From Campylorhamphus procurvoides (lineage: Eukaryota; Chordata; Aves; Passeriformes; Dendrocolaptidae): a stretch of DNA of 64,000 nucleotides. Location of the stretch: contig WBMV01000293.1 of NCBI GenBank assembly GCA_013396655.1, positions 32,760 through 96,759 on the forward strand. The letters are read 5' to 3'. The notes below the pieces were generated by a model that searched no databases, was not told where the DNA came from, and saw only the letters and a program-made list of their open reading frames with translations. Below are positions 13,781 through 25,400 of this stretch, piece after piece (position 1 is the stretch's first letter; every line of letters begins with the position of its first letter). Position numbers and translations under genes: made by a program.

Positions 13781-13970
13781 ATCTAAACCTACACCCAGAC
13801 CTTGATCTAAATCTAAACGTATCCCCAGACCTAAATCCAGACCCTAATATGGATTTAGAGCCGGTCCCAGACCCAAACCAAGATCACATCTCGAACTCAG
13901 GCGCAAACCTACACGTAGACCCAGCCCCCACGCCAAACCTAAACTGAAATCCAGCCCCAGCCCGCTAGGC
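13772..13970. repeat. Degenerate six-base tandem repeat (CCTAAA/CCCAGA-like) upstream of RCC1L
   Basis: About 200 bp shows a clear six-base periodicity. Units such as AAATCT, AAACCT, ACACCC, AGACCT, AAATCC and AGACCC alternate in register. The minus strand is rich in GGTTTAG and GGTCTGGG words. It is a diverged hexamer array between the RCC1L promoter and the NCF1 3' end. It resembles degenerate telomere-type repeats (one ACCCTAA occurs near 13,840), but most units are not TTAGGG. Confidence 0.75.
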
Positions 13971-14254
13971 CGGCTGCAGTGGCGCCCAGAGCCTGCCACC
14001 ACACACCCCTGGAATCCCTGTGCCCCCAGCCCAGCCCTCACTTTTCAGGGAGCAAAGCAGCCGCCTTTGAAGAGGAAGCTGCCATCCTTTCATCCCCAGC
14101 TAAATTTCTTCCCTGCCAGCATCTTTTGCAGGAGATCCTTGCCCAATATCCCCAAGCAGGAACACCTTCGCTGCTGCCACAGCCGCACCACTCCCCAAGG
14201 CCTGCCTGATTCACTGTCCAGATGGACACTGAGATGTCTATCGAGACTCTCTCC

Positions 14255-14260
14255 TTTATT
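14255..14260 (-). promoter_or_regulatory. Candidate polyadenylation signal of NCF1
   Basis: TTTATT on the plus strand is AATAAA on the minus strand, about 270 bp downstream of the NCF1 stop codon. It is the first canonical signal there. Cleavage would fall near 14,235, about 600 bp upstream of the RCC1L start codon. Confidence 0.75.
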
Positions 14261-14532
14261 AATGAAAATCACAAAATCATTCAAAATACAAAGAGGTGAT
14301 AAAAGGGGGTCTAGAGATGAGGGGTCCTGGTGGCTGCGTGGCCTCAGCCCCTCGGAGGTGGTAGGGCAGGGCTGGTCCCTCCTCATGGTGCCTTCAGGAG
14401 GGAGGGCGATGGTGGGTCCACAGTGGCCACAGAACCACTGGGATCACTGGTCTGGCTCCGAGCCCTGGCTGTGCAGGGGCTGCAGGAGATGAAGCACTGG
14501 GGGCCTGGGGGCCTGGGGGGCTCAGAAGATCC
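14261..14532 (-). other. NCF1: Putative NCF1 3' untranslated region
   Basis: Sequence between the stop codon and the AATAAA signal. It is GC-rich near the stop and AT-rich at its end. No conserved element recognised. Confidence 0.65.
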
Positions 14533-17500
14533 TCACAGGATCTTTCTCCGCGTGCTCTCGGTGCAGCGGTTCAGGATGATGTCTTTGCTGGGACGGGGAG
14601 GAACAGCAGGTTGAGCCTTGGCCTTGTTCTCCTGGGGCTCGTTTTTCTCAACTGTGAGCAAAGCAGAAAGTCAGATGGGTCAGAGCACTCCACCGCCCAC
14701 CACATTCATTTCAACAGCTTCCTGTGTGATGGCCACCAAAGTTTTTGCCTCTCCTCCCTCCTGCATGCAATGGTCTTCCTGTAGGTCCTGGTGGCGGGAT
14801 AAGCCCACCGGTGTCCAGGTGGGAACTCTTCTCAGGGGAGGTCCAGCTTTAGGTCTCCACAAGGAGCTGCTCTCCCTTGGGAAGGTCAGGGGTAATGCAG
14901 GGGGACTGCTGGATCTAAAGGGTCTACCTCAATAGCAGCACCCTTTCTCATGGAGAGAGGCTTTTTATGAGGGGCTGGAGTGACAGGACAAGGAGGAATG
15001 GCTTCACAGTGATGGAGAGCAGGCTTAGTTTAAATATTAGGAAAAAAACCTTGCCTGTGAGGATGGTAAGGCCCTGGCACAAGCTGCCCAGGGAAGCTGT
15101 AGCTGCCCTCTTCTTTGAAGTGTTCAAAGGCAGGTTGGATGGGGCTTGGAGCAACCTGGTTTAGTGGAAGGTGGGGTATTGGATCAAGATGTTCTTTAAG
15201 ATCACTTCCTACTGAAACCATTCTATGATTCTTCATGCAACACTTCCCTCTGGGGGCTCTGCTGATAGCTAATGTACATGTACAAATGCAATGGCAATGG
15301 TAATGGCAGAACAGGGAAGGCTGGGTCCATGGAGGAAAGCACAGGTCCCAGATGTGGGCTGGCCTCCCTCCAGGTCCATACTGTACTCTGTCTGACCTAT
15401 AGCCAGGGGTAAGAAACCTCACTGAAAGAAACACCTCCCTGCACACACTTTCCCTATAGGAAAAGGGCAGCTGGGCATAGTGTGACCTCAATGTGCCATC
15501 CTGCTCCAGCTGCCAGTTCTAGGGGGCATGGTCCATGCCTACAGGATTCCGGTCCTGTTGAGACTTACTGATGGCATTGGTCTTGTTCTGGGTCTGGATG
15601 TACTTCTTGCTGTTCCTCCTGTAAGTCTCCTGGCTGATCTGCTTCCGGCCCTGTTTGTGAATGCTCTTCGCATTTCGGATGGTGGATCTGCAGGGAGTGA
15701 GAAACAAAGCTTTCAATTTAATGCTGGCAGATCTCACACACCACACACTTCTTTCCTGGTGCTTCCTCCTCTGCTTCACTGAACCCCCAATTTCTGATTT
15801 TGGGTTTTGCGTGGTGGATGCCAGCCCTTGAGGACAGCCATGAACGAGACACAATGTATGATGTGTTCAGAGGTAGCTGGATGGTACTTTGGAAGGAAAC
15901 ACTGAAGGTTGAACCCTGAGCACAAGTCTGGAAAATAATGATGGGGATGGTAAGGAAGATTTGGCATAAGGCTGGGAGGATTAGATGGGCATGATGTTCA
16001 TCCAGGAAAGCCCCAAAAGTGATCTATAGCTCTTTGATGAATGGGCAGACAGCACCTATCCTGGCTGCAAAGCTGAGGTCTCTGGTGTAGGGTTTGGCAT
16101 GGTTCCCCAGCACCCAACGATCAGATGCAGAGGAATGGAGTGTGGGGCATGTGTCAGTGTGCACCTGGATGTGTGTGTTGAACCCGCAGCAGAGAAACTA
16201 CTGAGATAAGTTAAAGGCTGAATAGCATGGTGCCGCTACAGGGGAACCCACAGCATCAGGACCACCCCCAGGCAGGCAGACAGACACCACTGCTTTGCCT
16301 TCACTACCATGGCAGGAGTGAAGTGTCTCCTGAAGTCCAACCCTTGGCATTGTCCTCCTGCTCTTCTCAAGTTAATGTTTCAGCCCTTTCCTGATCTAAG
16401 CACATGCCCCATGTCATAGCAAAGCTCTCACCCACAACAGCAGGGCTCAGACTGGGTGCCAGCACCAGCACCGCAGGGGCAGCCGTCACCATGGTGGGGG
16501 TACAAGCCACTGTCCTTGGAACAGGCCACCTCACCTCCTCCAAGGGTATCAGCCAGCATCACTGTGCTCAAATAGGTGGATCTGATCACTTTACACTGTC
16601 CCACATTCAAATCATGCTCCATCAGAACTGTATTTGGAGAGACTTTAGAGCAGGACTGATGTGTTTTCTTGCAGGGAAGAAAAGACAGCAGCAACTTCTG
16701 CTCTTCCTAGCCATTCTCTTTGGATCAGAATTAATCAGTTATTATTGCTTTTTATCTTTTTAATCAAAATAAAATGCCCTACATTAGCTCAAGTCCTCCC
16801 GTCAGATCAGACCATTTGGCAGCTTCATTTAGTCAAATCTCTTCTTTCTTCTCAAAGATTCAACACATGCACTTAGGAAATAAGAAAATGGTCAATTTGA
16901 AAATTAAAGGGGATTAGCCCAGAAAAGAAGATTTTCAGAAGGACAAGGAGAAATGCCTGCAGCTGGAGGACCTGTTGGAGCAAGGATCATGCAGTCTGGC
17001 ATCAGCAATGCTAATATGCCTGTGGAAGTTGGGGAGCACAGAGCATTTTGCTGCAGCCCTGGTCTGCTCACATATCCTCAGGCGGTTCCTCATTGACAGG
17101 GCAAGCAGGGGACACCATAACCCATAGTCTGGTTTAATTTCATCTTGCTCAAGGAAGACTTATAGCCATCCTCCCCACCACCCAAGGCTTCTCCTACCTT
17201 CGTGGAGGAGCATCCCACTTCCTCAGCTCACGCTTCATGGAAATGTTCACCTCCCCAGCTTTCTGCAGGTACATGGAGGGGTAATAACCTGTGGTTTCAT
17301 CCTTCCTGCAGTGCAACACAAAGCAACATCACTTGCAATCATGGCTCTGGAAATGCCTCTTCAGTCCAGGAGAGAGACTTGATGATCCTTGTGGGTGATC
17401 ACAGAATCCCACGTGGTTTGGGTTGGAAGGGACCTTAAAGATCATCTTGCTCCAACCCCCTGCCATGGGCAGGTACACCTTCCATTAGAGCAGGTTGCTC

Positions 17501-20500
17501 CAAGCCCCATCCAACCTGGTCTTGAACACCTCCAACTGAGGATATCCCATGATTCATGGTTCATGGCTGTCCCCTACTGGTGTCACTGGGTTATCTCTTA
17601 ATGTTCCTTGCAGATAGGATGAAAATTGAGATTTTGTAAAGCAAAATGTGCCAGAGCAATTAGAGGTAGAGTAACAGATAGTTCTTTTTTTTCCATCTGC
17701 CTCCCTCTTGGGTATTTCTGAAGTCACCAGCAGAGGAATCTCCAGCTGCAACATTTAGTATTTGTCAAAGAACAGACTCTGAGAAGTAGCCCTGCAAAAG
17801 GAAGTGCTGAACAGTGGCATCAAACAGCCCACAGCTTTCACAGCCCTGATGTGGAGAACCATGGGTGCATCCCTTCTCTCTGCCTAAATCCTGCTTGCCC
17901 GAACTGTTTTTGGCATCTCTCACCTGATGACCCACCAGCCATCAAGGAGCTTGTGGATGACTTCGATGGCATCACCCTCTCTGAGGGTCAGCTCGTCCTC
18001 CTCCACAGCTGTGTAGCTTTTCTGGACCACATATGACTCACCTGCACACAAAATGGGGATGGCAGATTGTATGCTGCCACCCCAGGGATGGGGCTCAACC
18101 TCCCCAGCTGCTGAGGAGAAAAGGCACCAGAACATATACCCTACATTTTAGGCAAGACCCAGCGTGCTTCAAGTTTATTTTCAGACTTTTCCCTGCCTTG
18201 TCAGTGTCCATGGCTCATCCCTGCCACTCAATCATCTCTCCAGAAGCAAGCTGTTGGGTGCAAGCAGTGGAAGCACAACTATCGCTGCTGGAAAGTGTGT
18301 TCAGAATTTGGTTGACGAAATGAGGCAGAAGGAAGTGCTGTGCTAATAGAGCCCGTTGCAGTGTTGTAATACTCATGAACCTGAAGCCTCGTGAGCAATC
18401 AGCATGACCCTGTGGGACTCTTTCTCTGCTCTGTGCAGTAAGGCCCCACTTGTCACAGCAGCATGACACTGGAGCACAGCACTCCTCTGCCAGCCCAGCA
18501 CTTCAGCATTAACCCAGCCAGCTCAGCACAGCTGCTGGATGAAGACAAGCATCTGTGATCAGCCAAAACATGTGTCTAATGATGAGCTGTGGGTCATGGA
18601 AAGCTCCCAAGATTGATGCTGAGGCACCAAGCCATGAGATTTATTCCTCCTGGCAGTTCCTGCATCTCCCTGTCCAGTAGCATCTCCCTGTCCAGTGATC
18701 CTGCTCAGTGTGGATTGCCCAGTCTTGCAGAGAGCCATCCCAGTGGGGAGCTGCAGTGGGCTGCGCACTGATGCACACTCTGGTCACCCCATCATTTTAC
18801 CTGCATAGTTGGGCTCCTGCTCTTCAGACTCATCAGGACCATCCATCGGCTCCAGATAGGCAGCAGGCACCCAGCCCCGTTTATTCTTCAACTGGCAAAA
18901 CCACCAGCCTGCAAGGAAAGCAGCCATGGGGAAGAGCAGAAAATAGTAAGGGGGGCACTGTGGGGGCACTGGCACCGAGTCTCTTCTGGCTGGGCCAGGT
19001 GCAGAGGCATCCTCATGTCCTGGACTGAGGGACAGTGCTGAGGCTGGTCTCTGCTGGCATGGTACAACCAGAGAGCTTTACCAGTTCATCCTGTACCTGA
19101 GGCACACCAGGAGGTTGCAGAGTTTTCTAGAACTGCCCCTCACCCTCACTGTCATAATTAACTTATATGCTGCATTTGGACTCAAGATGCAAGAATAGTC
19201 CTAATCCCTACTGAAATGGTAGCAGGGAGGGGGCTGGCCCTTCAGGTCTCTCCAGGGGGGTAGATACATACCATTCTCACTCTTCTCCACGACGTCCACC
19301 ATGTCCCCAGCTTTTAGAGTCATCTCAGACGTGGAGCTTTTCTCATAGTCAGCAATGGCTCGGTAGGTTTGCAGGACAATGGGGCCTGTAATGTCTGCAT
19401 GGGAGAAGTGAGAGATGTTCCCTCTCCCAGCCCCCAGCACAGAAACACCCTATTTCAGGCAGGCCAGAAGCAGCCCCAGGACAGCCCAAAGTGCTCTCCC
19501 AGCCTCCTTCTTTCCCAAACCAGCAGAATCTCAGGACAGTGACTTATTCCCTGTGAGGCTTTGGCTTCCCCCGAGCTGCAACTCTGGCACAGACTGTGCT
19601 CTTGGTGAGGGTATCTGCTGTAGGATGGCAGTCCCCCTCCCAGGTGGGCTTTGCTGCTACCGAGGCAGCTGCTTGCACCCATCTGAGACCTCTTACCTGT
19701 GGGGTTTTTCTTGGAATCCTTTGGCAGGAGGAAGACCTCAGGCTTCTTGATCCTAGACAGGTCAGAGCAAAGGCAGCTTAATGCTAACCACCCCTATTCA
19801 TCAGCAGTGATGTCTTCCCTGTGGGCTACTGCCAGCACCTAAAGGCCATGGAAGCAGGATTTCCCCCAGAATGACAGGCATCTGGACTCACAGGCTGTCT
19901 GTGACAGGGTTCATGTCATCATGACGGACCTTGAAGAAGTTGACCACATGCAGGCACCGAGAGATCTTGTGGGGCAGGTTGACCAGAGTGTAGCAGTACT
20001 CAGCCAGTGTGCCCTGCCTATTTTCAGTCGAGCGCTGCCCATCAAACCACTTTGGGGCTGGGGGAGAGGGAAAAGGGCTCAGAAAAAGCAGAGAGCCTTG
20101 TTTTTAATACTTTCCCAAGGAGGCTGCTCTGAAGCATTAATTTTGCCCTGCAAACAAGTCGGTCTGGCCCGAGGGTGCTGCATGGCTCCATGGTGCCCAT
20201 AATGTGAAGCTCTGGGGGAGCACAGCTCATGCAAGCCAGAAAAGACATGGTTTGACCCCATTTCAGCTTTAGTATAATTGCCATGTGTGTTCAAACCAAG
20301 CTCACCTTCTGGACCACAAATACAGCAGCTGCACTGGGGCACCAGGAAGCGCTTAGGGGACCAGCCTGTGGACAGGGGAGACATGCTTATGCTTGTCCCG
20401 CTGTCCCACTGGCCATAGCGCCCTTGAGCCCAGAGCTCCAAAATGCAACTGGCAGCTCCAACCCCAGCAATGCTGAACTGCATGACAGGGGGTGCACTTG

Positions 20501-22300
20501 TGTGGTCAGTGGCAACCCTGTGCCCCCCCCCCAGCAGTCTGACACCTGCCTGGTCCCCAGTGCTCTCAGTTCCCCAAACGGAACAAGGACGCTTTGAACA
20601 GCCCCAGCACTGTGGGGGCAGCACATGGGAACAGGCCCAGCATGGTGGTATCAGTTCAGCCCCAATGGAGCCTCCCCCCAGACATGGCACCCACACCACT
20701 ACATAGTGCAGACTTATTCCTGTTCGAGAGGTGTCAGCCACAATCTGCACTTCTTTCTCAGGCTCTCTCCTGCCTCCTTTAATGCAAGAAACTAAATAAG
20801 AGAGGGAAGTTTGCTGACCTGCACCTTGCCTGGGAACAAACCGTCAGCTGTTTGGATCAGTTCACTCCCAGTTATATACTGCAACGCTTACAAAGTATCA
20901 GTGTTGCCATATGGGCATTAAACCAACTCCAGTAATGGTATCACCAAAAGAGGGATCAGCTCAGCTCAGCTTAGCCTCCCCAAAGCCAGGTGCTTTGCAC
21001 CAGCCAAGGGGTCACAGCTGATGCTACGGGACATGCCTCTGGGGTGCTCAGCCTTTGGAGATGAAGGATGGGATCTGTAGGGCTGCTGAATGTTGGGAGG
21101 AACTGCTGCCACTGCTCAGATCTTTCCAGGGTTTAGATTTCAAGCCTGGTGGACTGGAATGATCACACCATGCACCTGCCCGGGAGGCAGCCAGCACAGT
21201 TTGACCCACCAAGGAATTTCCCAACCAGCTGCAATTTCTATTTCACCTCCCAACCCCACTGCTTGTCCCTCACCTGGCAAGTGTGGGATGATCCGGCTCT
21301 CTATGTTGATGTCCCCGGATTCAATGGGGAACATTTCCTTCAGGGTTTTCTGTGGAGCAGAGCCAGACACGGTGTGAGGATGGTGCCAGGGGAACCCTCT
21401 GTGATACCCACCACCCTGCCTGCAGCTTGCCTCCCTTCCTGATGCTCGCCCCGCTGCCACTAGTATGTGCTGGCTGGATCCCACACCTCAGCACTGGGAG
21501 AAACCTGCCCAGTCACACAGAGTCTCGATGGCTCCCACCTCAAGGGGCAAAAGAGCTTGCAGGACTGGACACAGAAGCCTCTTTTGAACCAGGTTGGCCT
21601 TGGGGCAATTTCAGATGAAATTCACCCTCCTCTCTGTCCCCCCTGAGCCCTGGTGTGCTGTGTCTGTCCTGGGAGGACTCACATGGAACTCGTATATCTC
21701 AGTAAACCGACGGTAGATGACCTTTTCGGAGAGGTCGTTCCACTTCACTAGGAACATGTAGACCTGAAGGGCAAAGCAGAAGTTGCAGCTCTGCAGACGA
21801 GTGGGACCCCACAACGTGTTGCACCCGGGGAGGTCCAGGGATGTTTTAGTGTCAGAAAAACTGCATGTTTCACTTCCCCCACCCCAATGCAAATAGCTCT
21901 GCCCTGTCAGCGAGCAAGCTGGGCACTAGGGAAACTTGGCATGGACAGACAGGGGAGATGAAAACATGCCTATGGGTGGCAATCAGAAGAAAAAGCCCCT
22001 TCCAAGCCTGCACAGTAATCAACAGCTTGCAAAGGAAGTGCCCAAAATCTTGTGTGTTCGGGACATTTAAGTCACTGGCTGCCTCCAGCTCATGCCATCA
22101 GCCATGATCACCCCAAAAAGGATGCTCTTAGGCCATCAGTCACATTTATCTCAGGAAATTTGCTGGACAGGCTTTTTGCCCTGGCCAGTCCTCGTTCCTC
22201 ACTTGCCAAAAGGTCGCTGTGTACTCACATAGTGCTGGCTGGGGAAAAACCTTTTCTCGTAGCCCAGCAGCTCGATGTGCCGGATGAAGGCGTCCCCCAT
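14533..22300 (-). CDS. NCF1: NCF1 (p47phox), NADPH oxidase organiser; complete, eleven coding exons, 381 aa
   Basis: Exons: 22229-22300, 21683-21763, 21274-21349, 19892-20057, 19697-19752, 19272-19394, 18801-18908, 17924-18041, 17198-17305, 15569-15687 and 14533-14651. All have AG/GT borders and total 1146 nt; human p47phox is 390 aa. The product is the cytosolic organiser that, once phosphorylated, bridges p67phox to membrane cytochrome b558. The PX domain occupies about residues 4-120 and has the phosphoinositide-binding arginines in [12 protein letters not shown] and TENRQGTL. Two SH3 domains follow, about 156-212 and 226-282, with the ligand-binding tryptophans in GWWFCQ (W193) and GWWVIR (W263). 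A basic autoinhibitory region starts [13 protein letters not shown] (about 299-340). Near the end, PAVPPRPS supplies the PxxPR ligand for the p67phox SH3 domain. The start is [18 protein letters not shown], matching the family. The insert holding the human Ser345/Ser348 sites is shortened here. Confidence 0.97.
14950..15232 (+). repeat. CR1 LINE 3' end in NCF1 intron 10
   Basis: The plus strand gives the ORF2 C-terminus ([20 protein letters not shown], then [20 protein letters not shown]). A stop and the short 3' UTR follow, ending CCATTCTATGATTCTT, the typical CR1 terminus. Confidence 0.93.
17398..17555 (-). repeat. CR1 LINE 3' end in NCF1 intron 8
   Basis: Reverse-complement CR1 tail: TCACAGAATCCCACGTGGTT, then TTGGAAGGGACCTTAAAGAT and the segment corresponding to the CR1 C-terminus and 3' UTR. 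It is 5'-truncated, as is usual. Confidence 0.9.
18662..18697. repeat. Two-copy 18-bp tandem repeat in NCF1 intron 7
   Basis: GCATCTCCCTGTCCAGTA is followed directly by GCATCTCCCTGTCCAGTG. It is a small tandem duplication with no apparent role. Confidence 0.8.
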
Positions 22301-22361
22301 TGCAGCTCCTGCCCGCGGCGTCCTGCTCCGGACCCTTCTCCTGCTTCCCTGGGCGTCTGGA

Positions 22362-22426
22362 CCCCTCCCTTCTCTTCCCCTCCCCTCTCGTCTCCCTTCC
22401 CCTCCCCTCCCTTCCCCTCTCCCCTC
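22362..22426 (-). promoter_or_regulatory. Homopurine (minus strand) tract upstream of NCF1
   Basis: Positions 22362-22389 and 22391-22426 are pure pyrimidine on the plus strand, so the NCF1 sense strand is almost pure A/G with repeated GGGGAAG and GAGGGGAGG words. It lies 62-126 bp upstream of the start codon. The repeated GGAA cores are compatible with ETS-family (PU.1) binding, and PU.1 is known to drive mammalian NCF1 in myeloid cells. Such tracts can also form triplex or G-quadruplex structures. Function is inferred. Confidence 0.55.
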
Positions 22427-25400
22427 GTACGGCTCAGCTACGCCGTTGAAGAGCTGGGGAAGCGGAACTTGCGCTGCAGTCGCATCCGTAATCGTTTACC
22501 CACTGTGGTTTGTATTGAGTCACTGTTTCTCATGGCGAGTTTCCAGCCCAGCCCCTCCGGAGCCTCCGGGGAGAGGGAGGAGGTGGGCTGGGAGGCCTCG
22601 GGAATATACTGGAAGCACCTCTGGAATCAGAGCACAGTGAAGGGCAAGGGCCAGGTGGCTGCCCTGATATCCAAGTGACGCCTCTGACTGCTGATGCTGC
22701 CCAGTGATTGTACAGGGTGCTGCAGCAGAGGGTCAAAGACGGACAGGTGCCTTAGCAATGGCAGCCAGAGGAGCCTTCACCCTCTCTAGCAGAGCTCGAA
22801 GGGCTGCATGTAACGCACTCCCTGAGCCCAGGGATGGCGGCACCGTCCTCTGTATGGCTGGGAAGGGCACTTAGAAAAGCTGGGCACAGCGCAGGCAGGG
22901 GTAGCGCACACGGGATGTGTGCAGGAGCTTCTCGTGCCCTTGCATCACCGTTTCCTTTAAGTTACCTGCATCTTCCCTAAAGTCTGCCACCAGAAGACTC
23001 CCCTGAGCAGCCCCCGAGACCCTACGCCAGTCCTAGCCCTGCTCACCACCTTACCCGAGCATAGGGCTGAATGGGAGAGGACCGCAGGCACGGGGAAGCC
23101 GCTCTGGAGACAGACCCGCACTTCCCGCGGGGAGGGCGGGAGGGTCCCTTGCTAAGCCCCTCTGATATGCCAGCGCACTATCTGCATCCACCTTATTCTT
23201 CCTCCCCAGCCCTGGGCAGAAAGGCCTGAATGGATGTGAGAGCTGCACGGATCAATCCTCCACTGCTTGCAGGCAAAGGTGCACCCAGGAGTACTTTTGT
23301 TCCCAGCTAGGGCACCCTGGATTACAACGGGCATCAGTGCTGAGCAGTCCCCCGACACAGCCGGGCCCTACTCTCCACAGGATGCTCGGAGGAGCCCAGC
23401 TCCAGCCAGCCGTGAGCCCTCAGCCCCATCCCTGATTCCCGGTGCTCCATCTCTCCCGAGAGCCCGTGCCCGGGTGCAGCTCGTGTCCCCGGCAGGCCAG
23501 CGCTTTACCATGAGCTGAGCACCAGAGCAAATCCAGCCCCACGATGAGCCGGGAGCAGAGTTGCTTTGGGCAATGAGGCAGCAGCCCTGTCCCCTGATCC
23601 TGGCAGGCAACAGCTCCAAATCGTGGCTGAACTGTCAGAGGCTCTTCCCACTGACCACCAGAAGCAAACCCTGGCACAGGATCAGCCCAATGCCCTTGTT
23701 AGCTGTAAAGAAAAAAGCTTACTCTGGCTGCATTAAAACCATCAAGTATTAACCATAATTTTCCCCTGGCTCTTGGGTATGGTGCTTTGCAGCTGTGGAG
23801 TTCAGAAACATGGTAATTTACATTTGGTTTCTTATTATTTTAACATGAGGACTTCCCTATATGCAAGACAAAATTATACAACCAGATACTACAAAAGATC
23901 CCTCCAGGGCTGTTTGCATTCTGCTCTGTTAGTCACCAGATAGCTACTGCTTATGAACACTTATTTCATAATTACAATTGTTTGTACTAAATTTAAAACT
24001 GCATTACAGACAGGACATTACTGGAAACCACGCAATTTACATGTTTCTTCCTGTTTCCTCATTCCATATCTTGTAAGAAATGAAACAGCTGGTAGATCCT
24101 GCTGCCAGTGATGTGTTAGTTTGCAGGGAGACAGCACCTGTTACTCAGTGTGATATACTGCTGAGTGTTCTGCCAACTGTCTCACAGCTAATAGCTGTCA
24201 AAGAAGTATCACTTTAGACGAAAAATCTTAGAAGGGGAATGACCCATCTGCATAGGCTGAGTTTACTGAGTTCATGAGCTGATTCATGCTTTGGGAAACA
24301 AGGCTGGCATCTCAATGCAGGACTTGATTTTGAGAAAGATGAAGATCCATGGCCTCCAGACCAAGCTGGTAGCAGTGCTCTCAGTAAGGCCCCACTGCTT
24401 TGGAGTGGGAACAGCACACATGGGACTCCAGGGAATCGATTTCAATCAAGATTGTTGAAGATGGAGTGCTGAAGGTCAAGTTTCTTAGGCAAATGGACTA
24501 TCCTCTTTTCTGCACTGCTTCACCCAAAACTAGTATCAAAACCTCTAATGAATTGAGCTGATAAAAGGAATGCCACTCTAATCTTTGTTCAAAATGTCAT
24601 TTTGGAGTTTTGATAGCTTAAATTTCATCCTAATTCAATAGAGCTTAGGGAGGCCTTGTTTATGTCACTGATGGCATACAGCTGTTACACAGAGAAATGA
24701 GAGCTTATCCTCTTCCTTGACAGTGGGTCTCTGACAGGACAGGTACAAAAGAAACAGAGGAGAAAATGTTCAAGTTTTTATGTGGAAAACTTCAATTCCC
24801 AAGGGAAAAACACTGGCCAGCAGCTACACCACAGCAATGCTGGACCTCAACTGGTTGTTACACTGTGAGAAAAGCTGGGGTGCCCTCACCGAGGAATGCC
24901 CAGTTCCACCATGGATCCTACACTATTTGGATCCAAAATTCCCATTTAAGAGAAAGGAGCCAGCCCATTGCACAGGACAGGCTTTTAAGGTTCAATAAAA
25001 CATGGGGAATAAATACTTGTTTGCTTCTTTGTCAACACAAACCTTTCATGCCGGAAGAAAAGCTAGTCAGAGTGTTGGTGAGTCTCTGAAATTTTATTTA
25101 GTTGTTTATTAGTACAACCAAGGTTTTTTAGGGCATTATCATTCAACATCTAAAGGGTGACACATCTCATGTATTATGAGTTTGAAAGCAAGTGAGATTT
25201 TCATATGCAGTCAACATCTCAAAAGTTAGGACCTGTTAGGACTAGAGATAGATAATTTCTTAATATAAAATTGATATTCAGAAGGTATAAATATTGGTAA
25301 ATTATTTTGCCAGTCTAATTTACCTCTAGAGGATGTAACTCAAGATGTCTGAGACCAAAATGCCTCTGTTGAGTGCCGACGCACCTGTAAGCATTACTGC

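Noticed and set aside
13772..13970. Interstitial telomeric repeat
   Set aside because: The period is six bases, but only an isolated ACCCTAA is present. Most units are not TTAGGG, so it is described as a degenerate hexamer array only.
22052..22678. 208-codon plus-strand frame overlapping NCF1 exon 1
   Set aside because: Antisense to a certain exon and through the pyrimidine tract (Ser/Pro/Leu low complexity). No domain.
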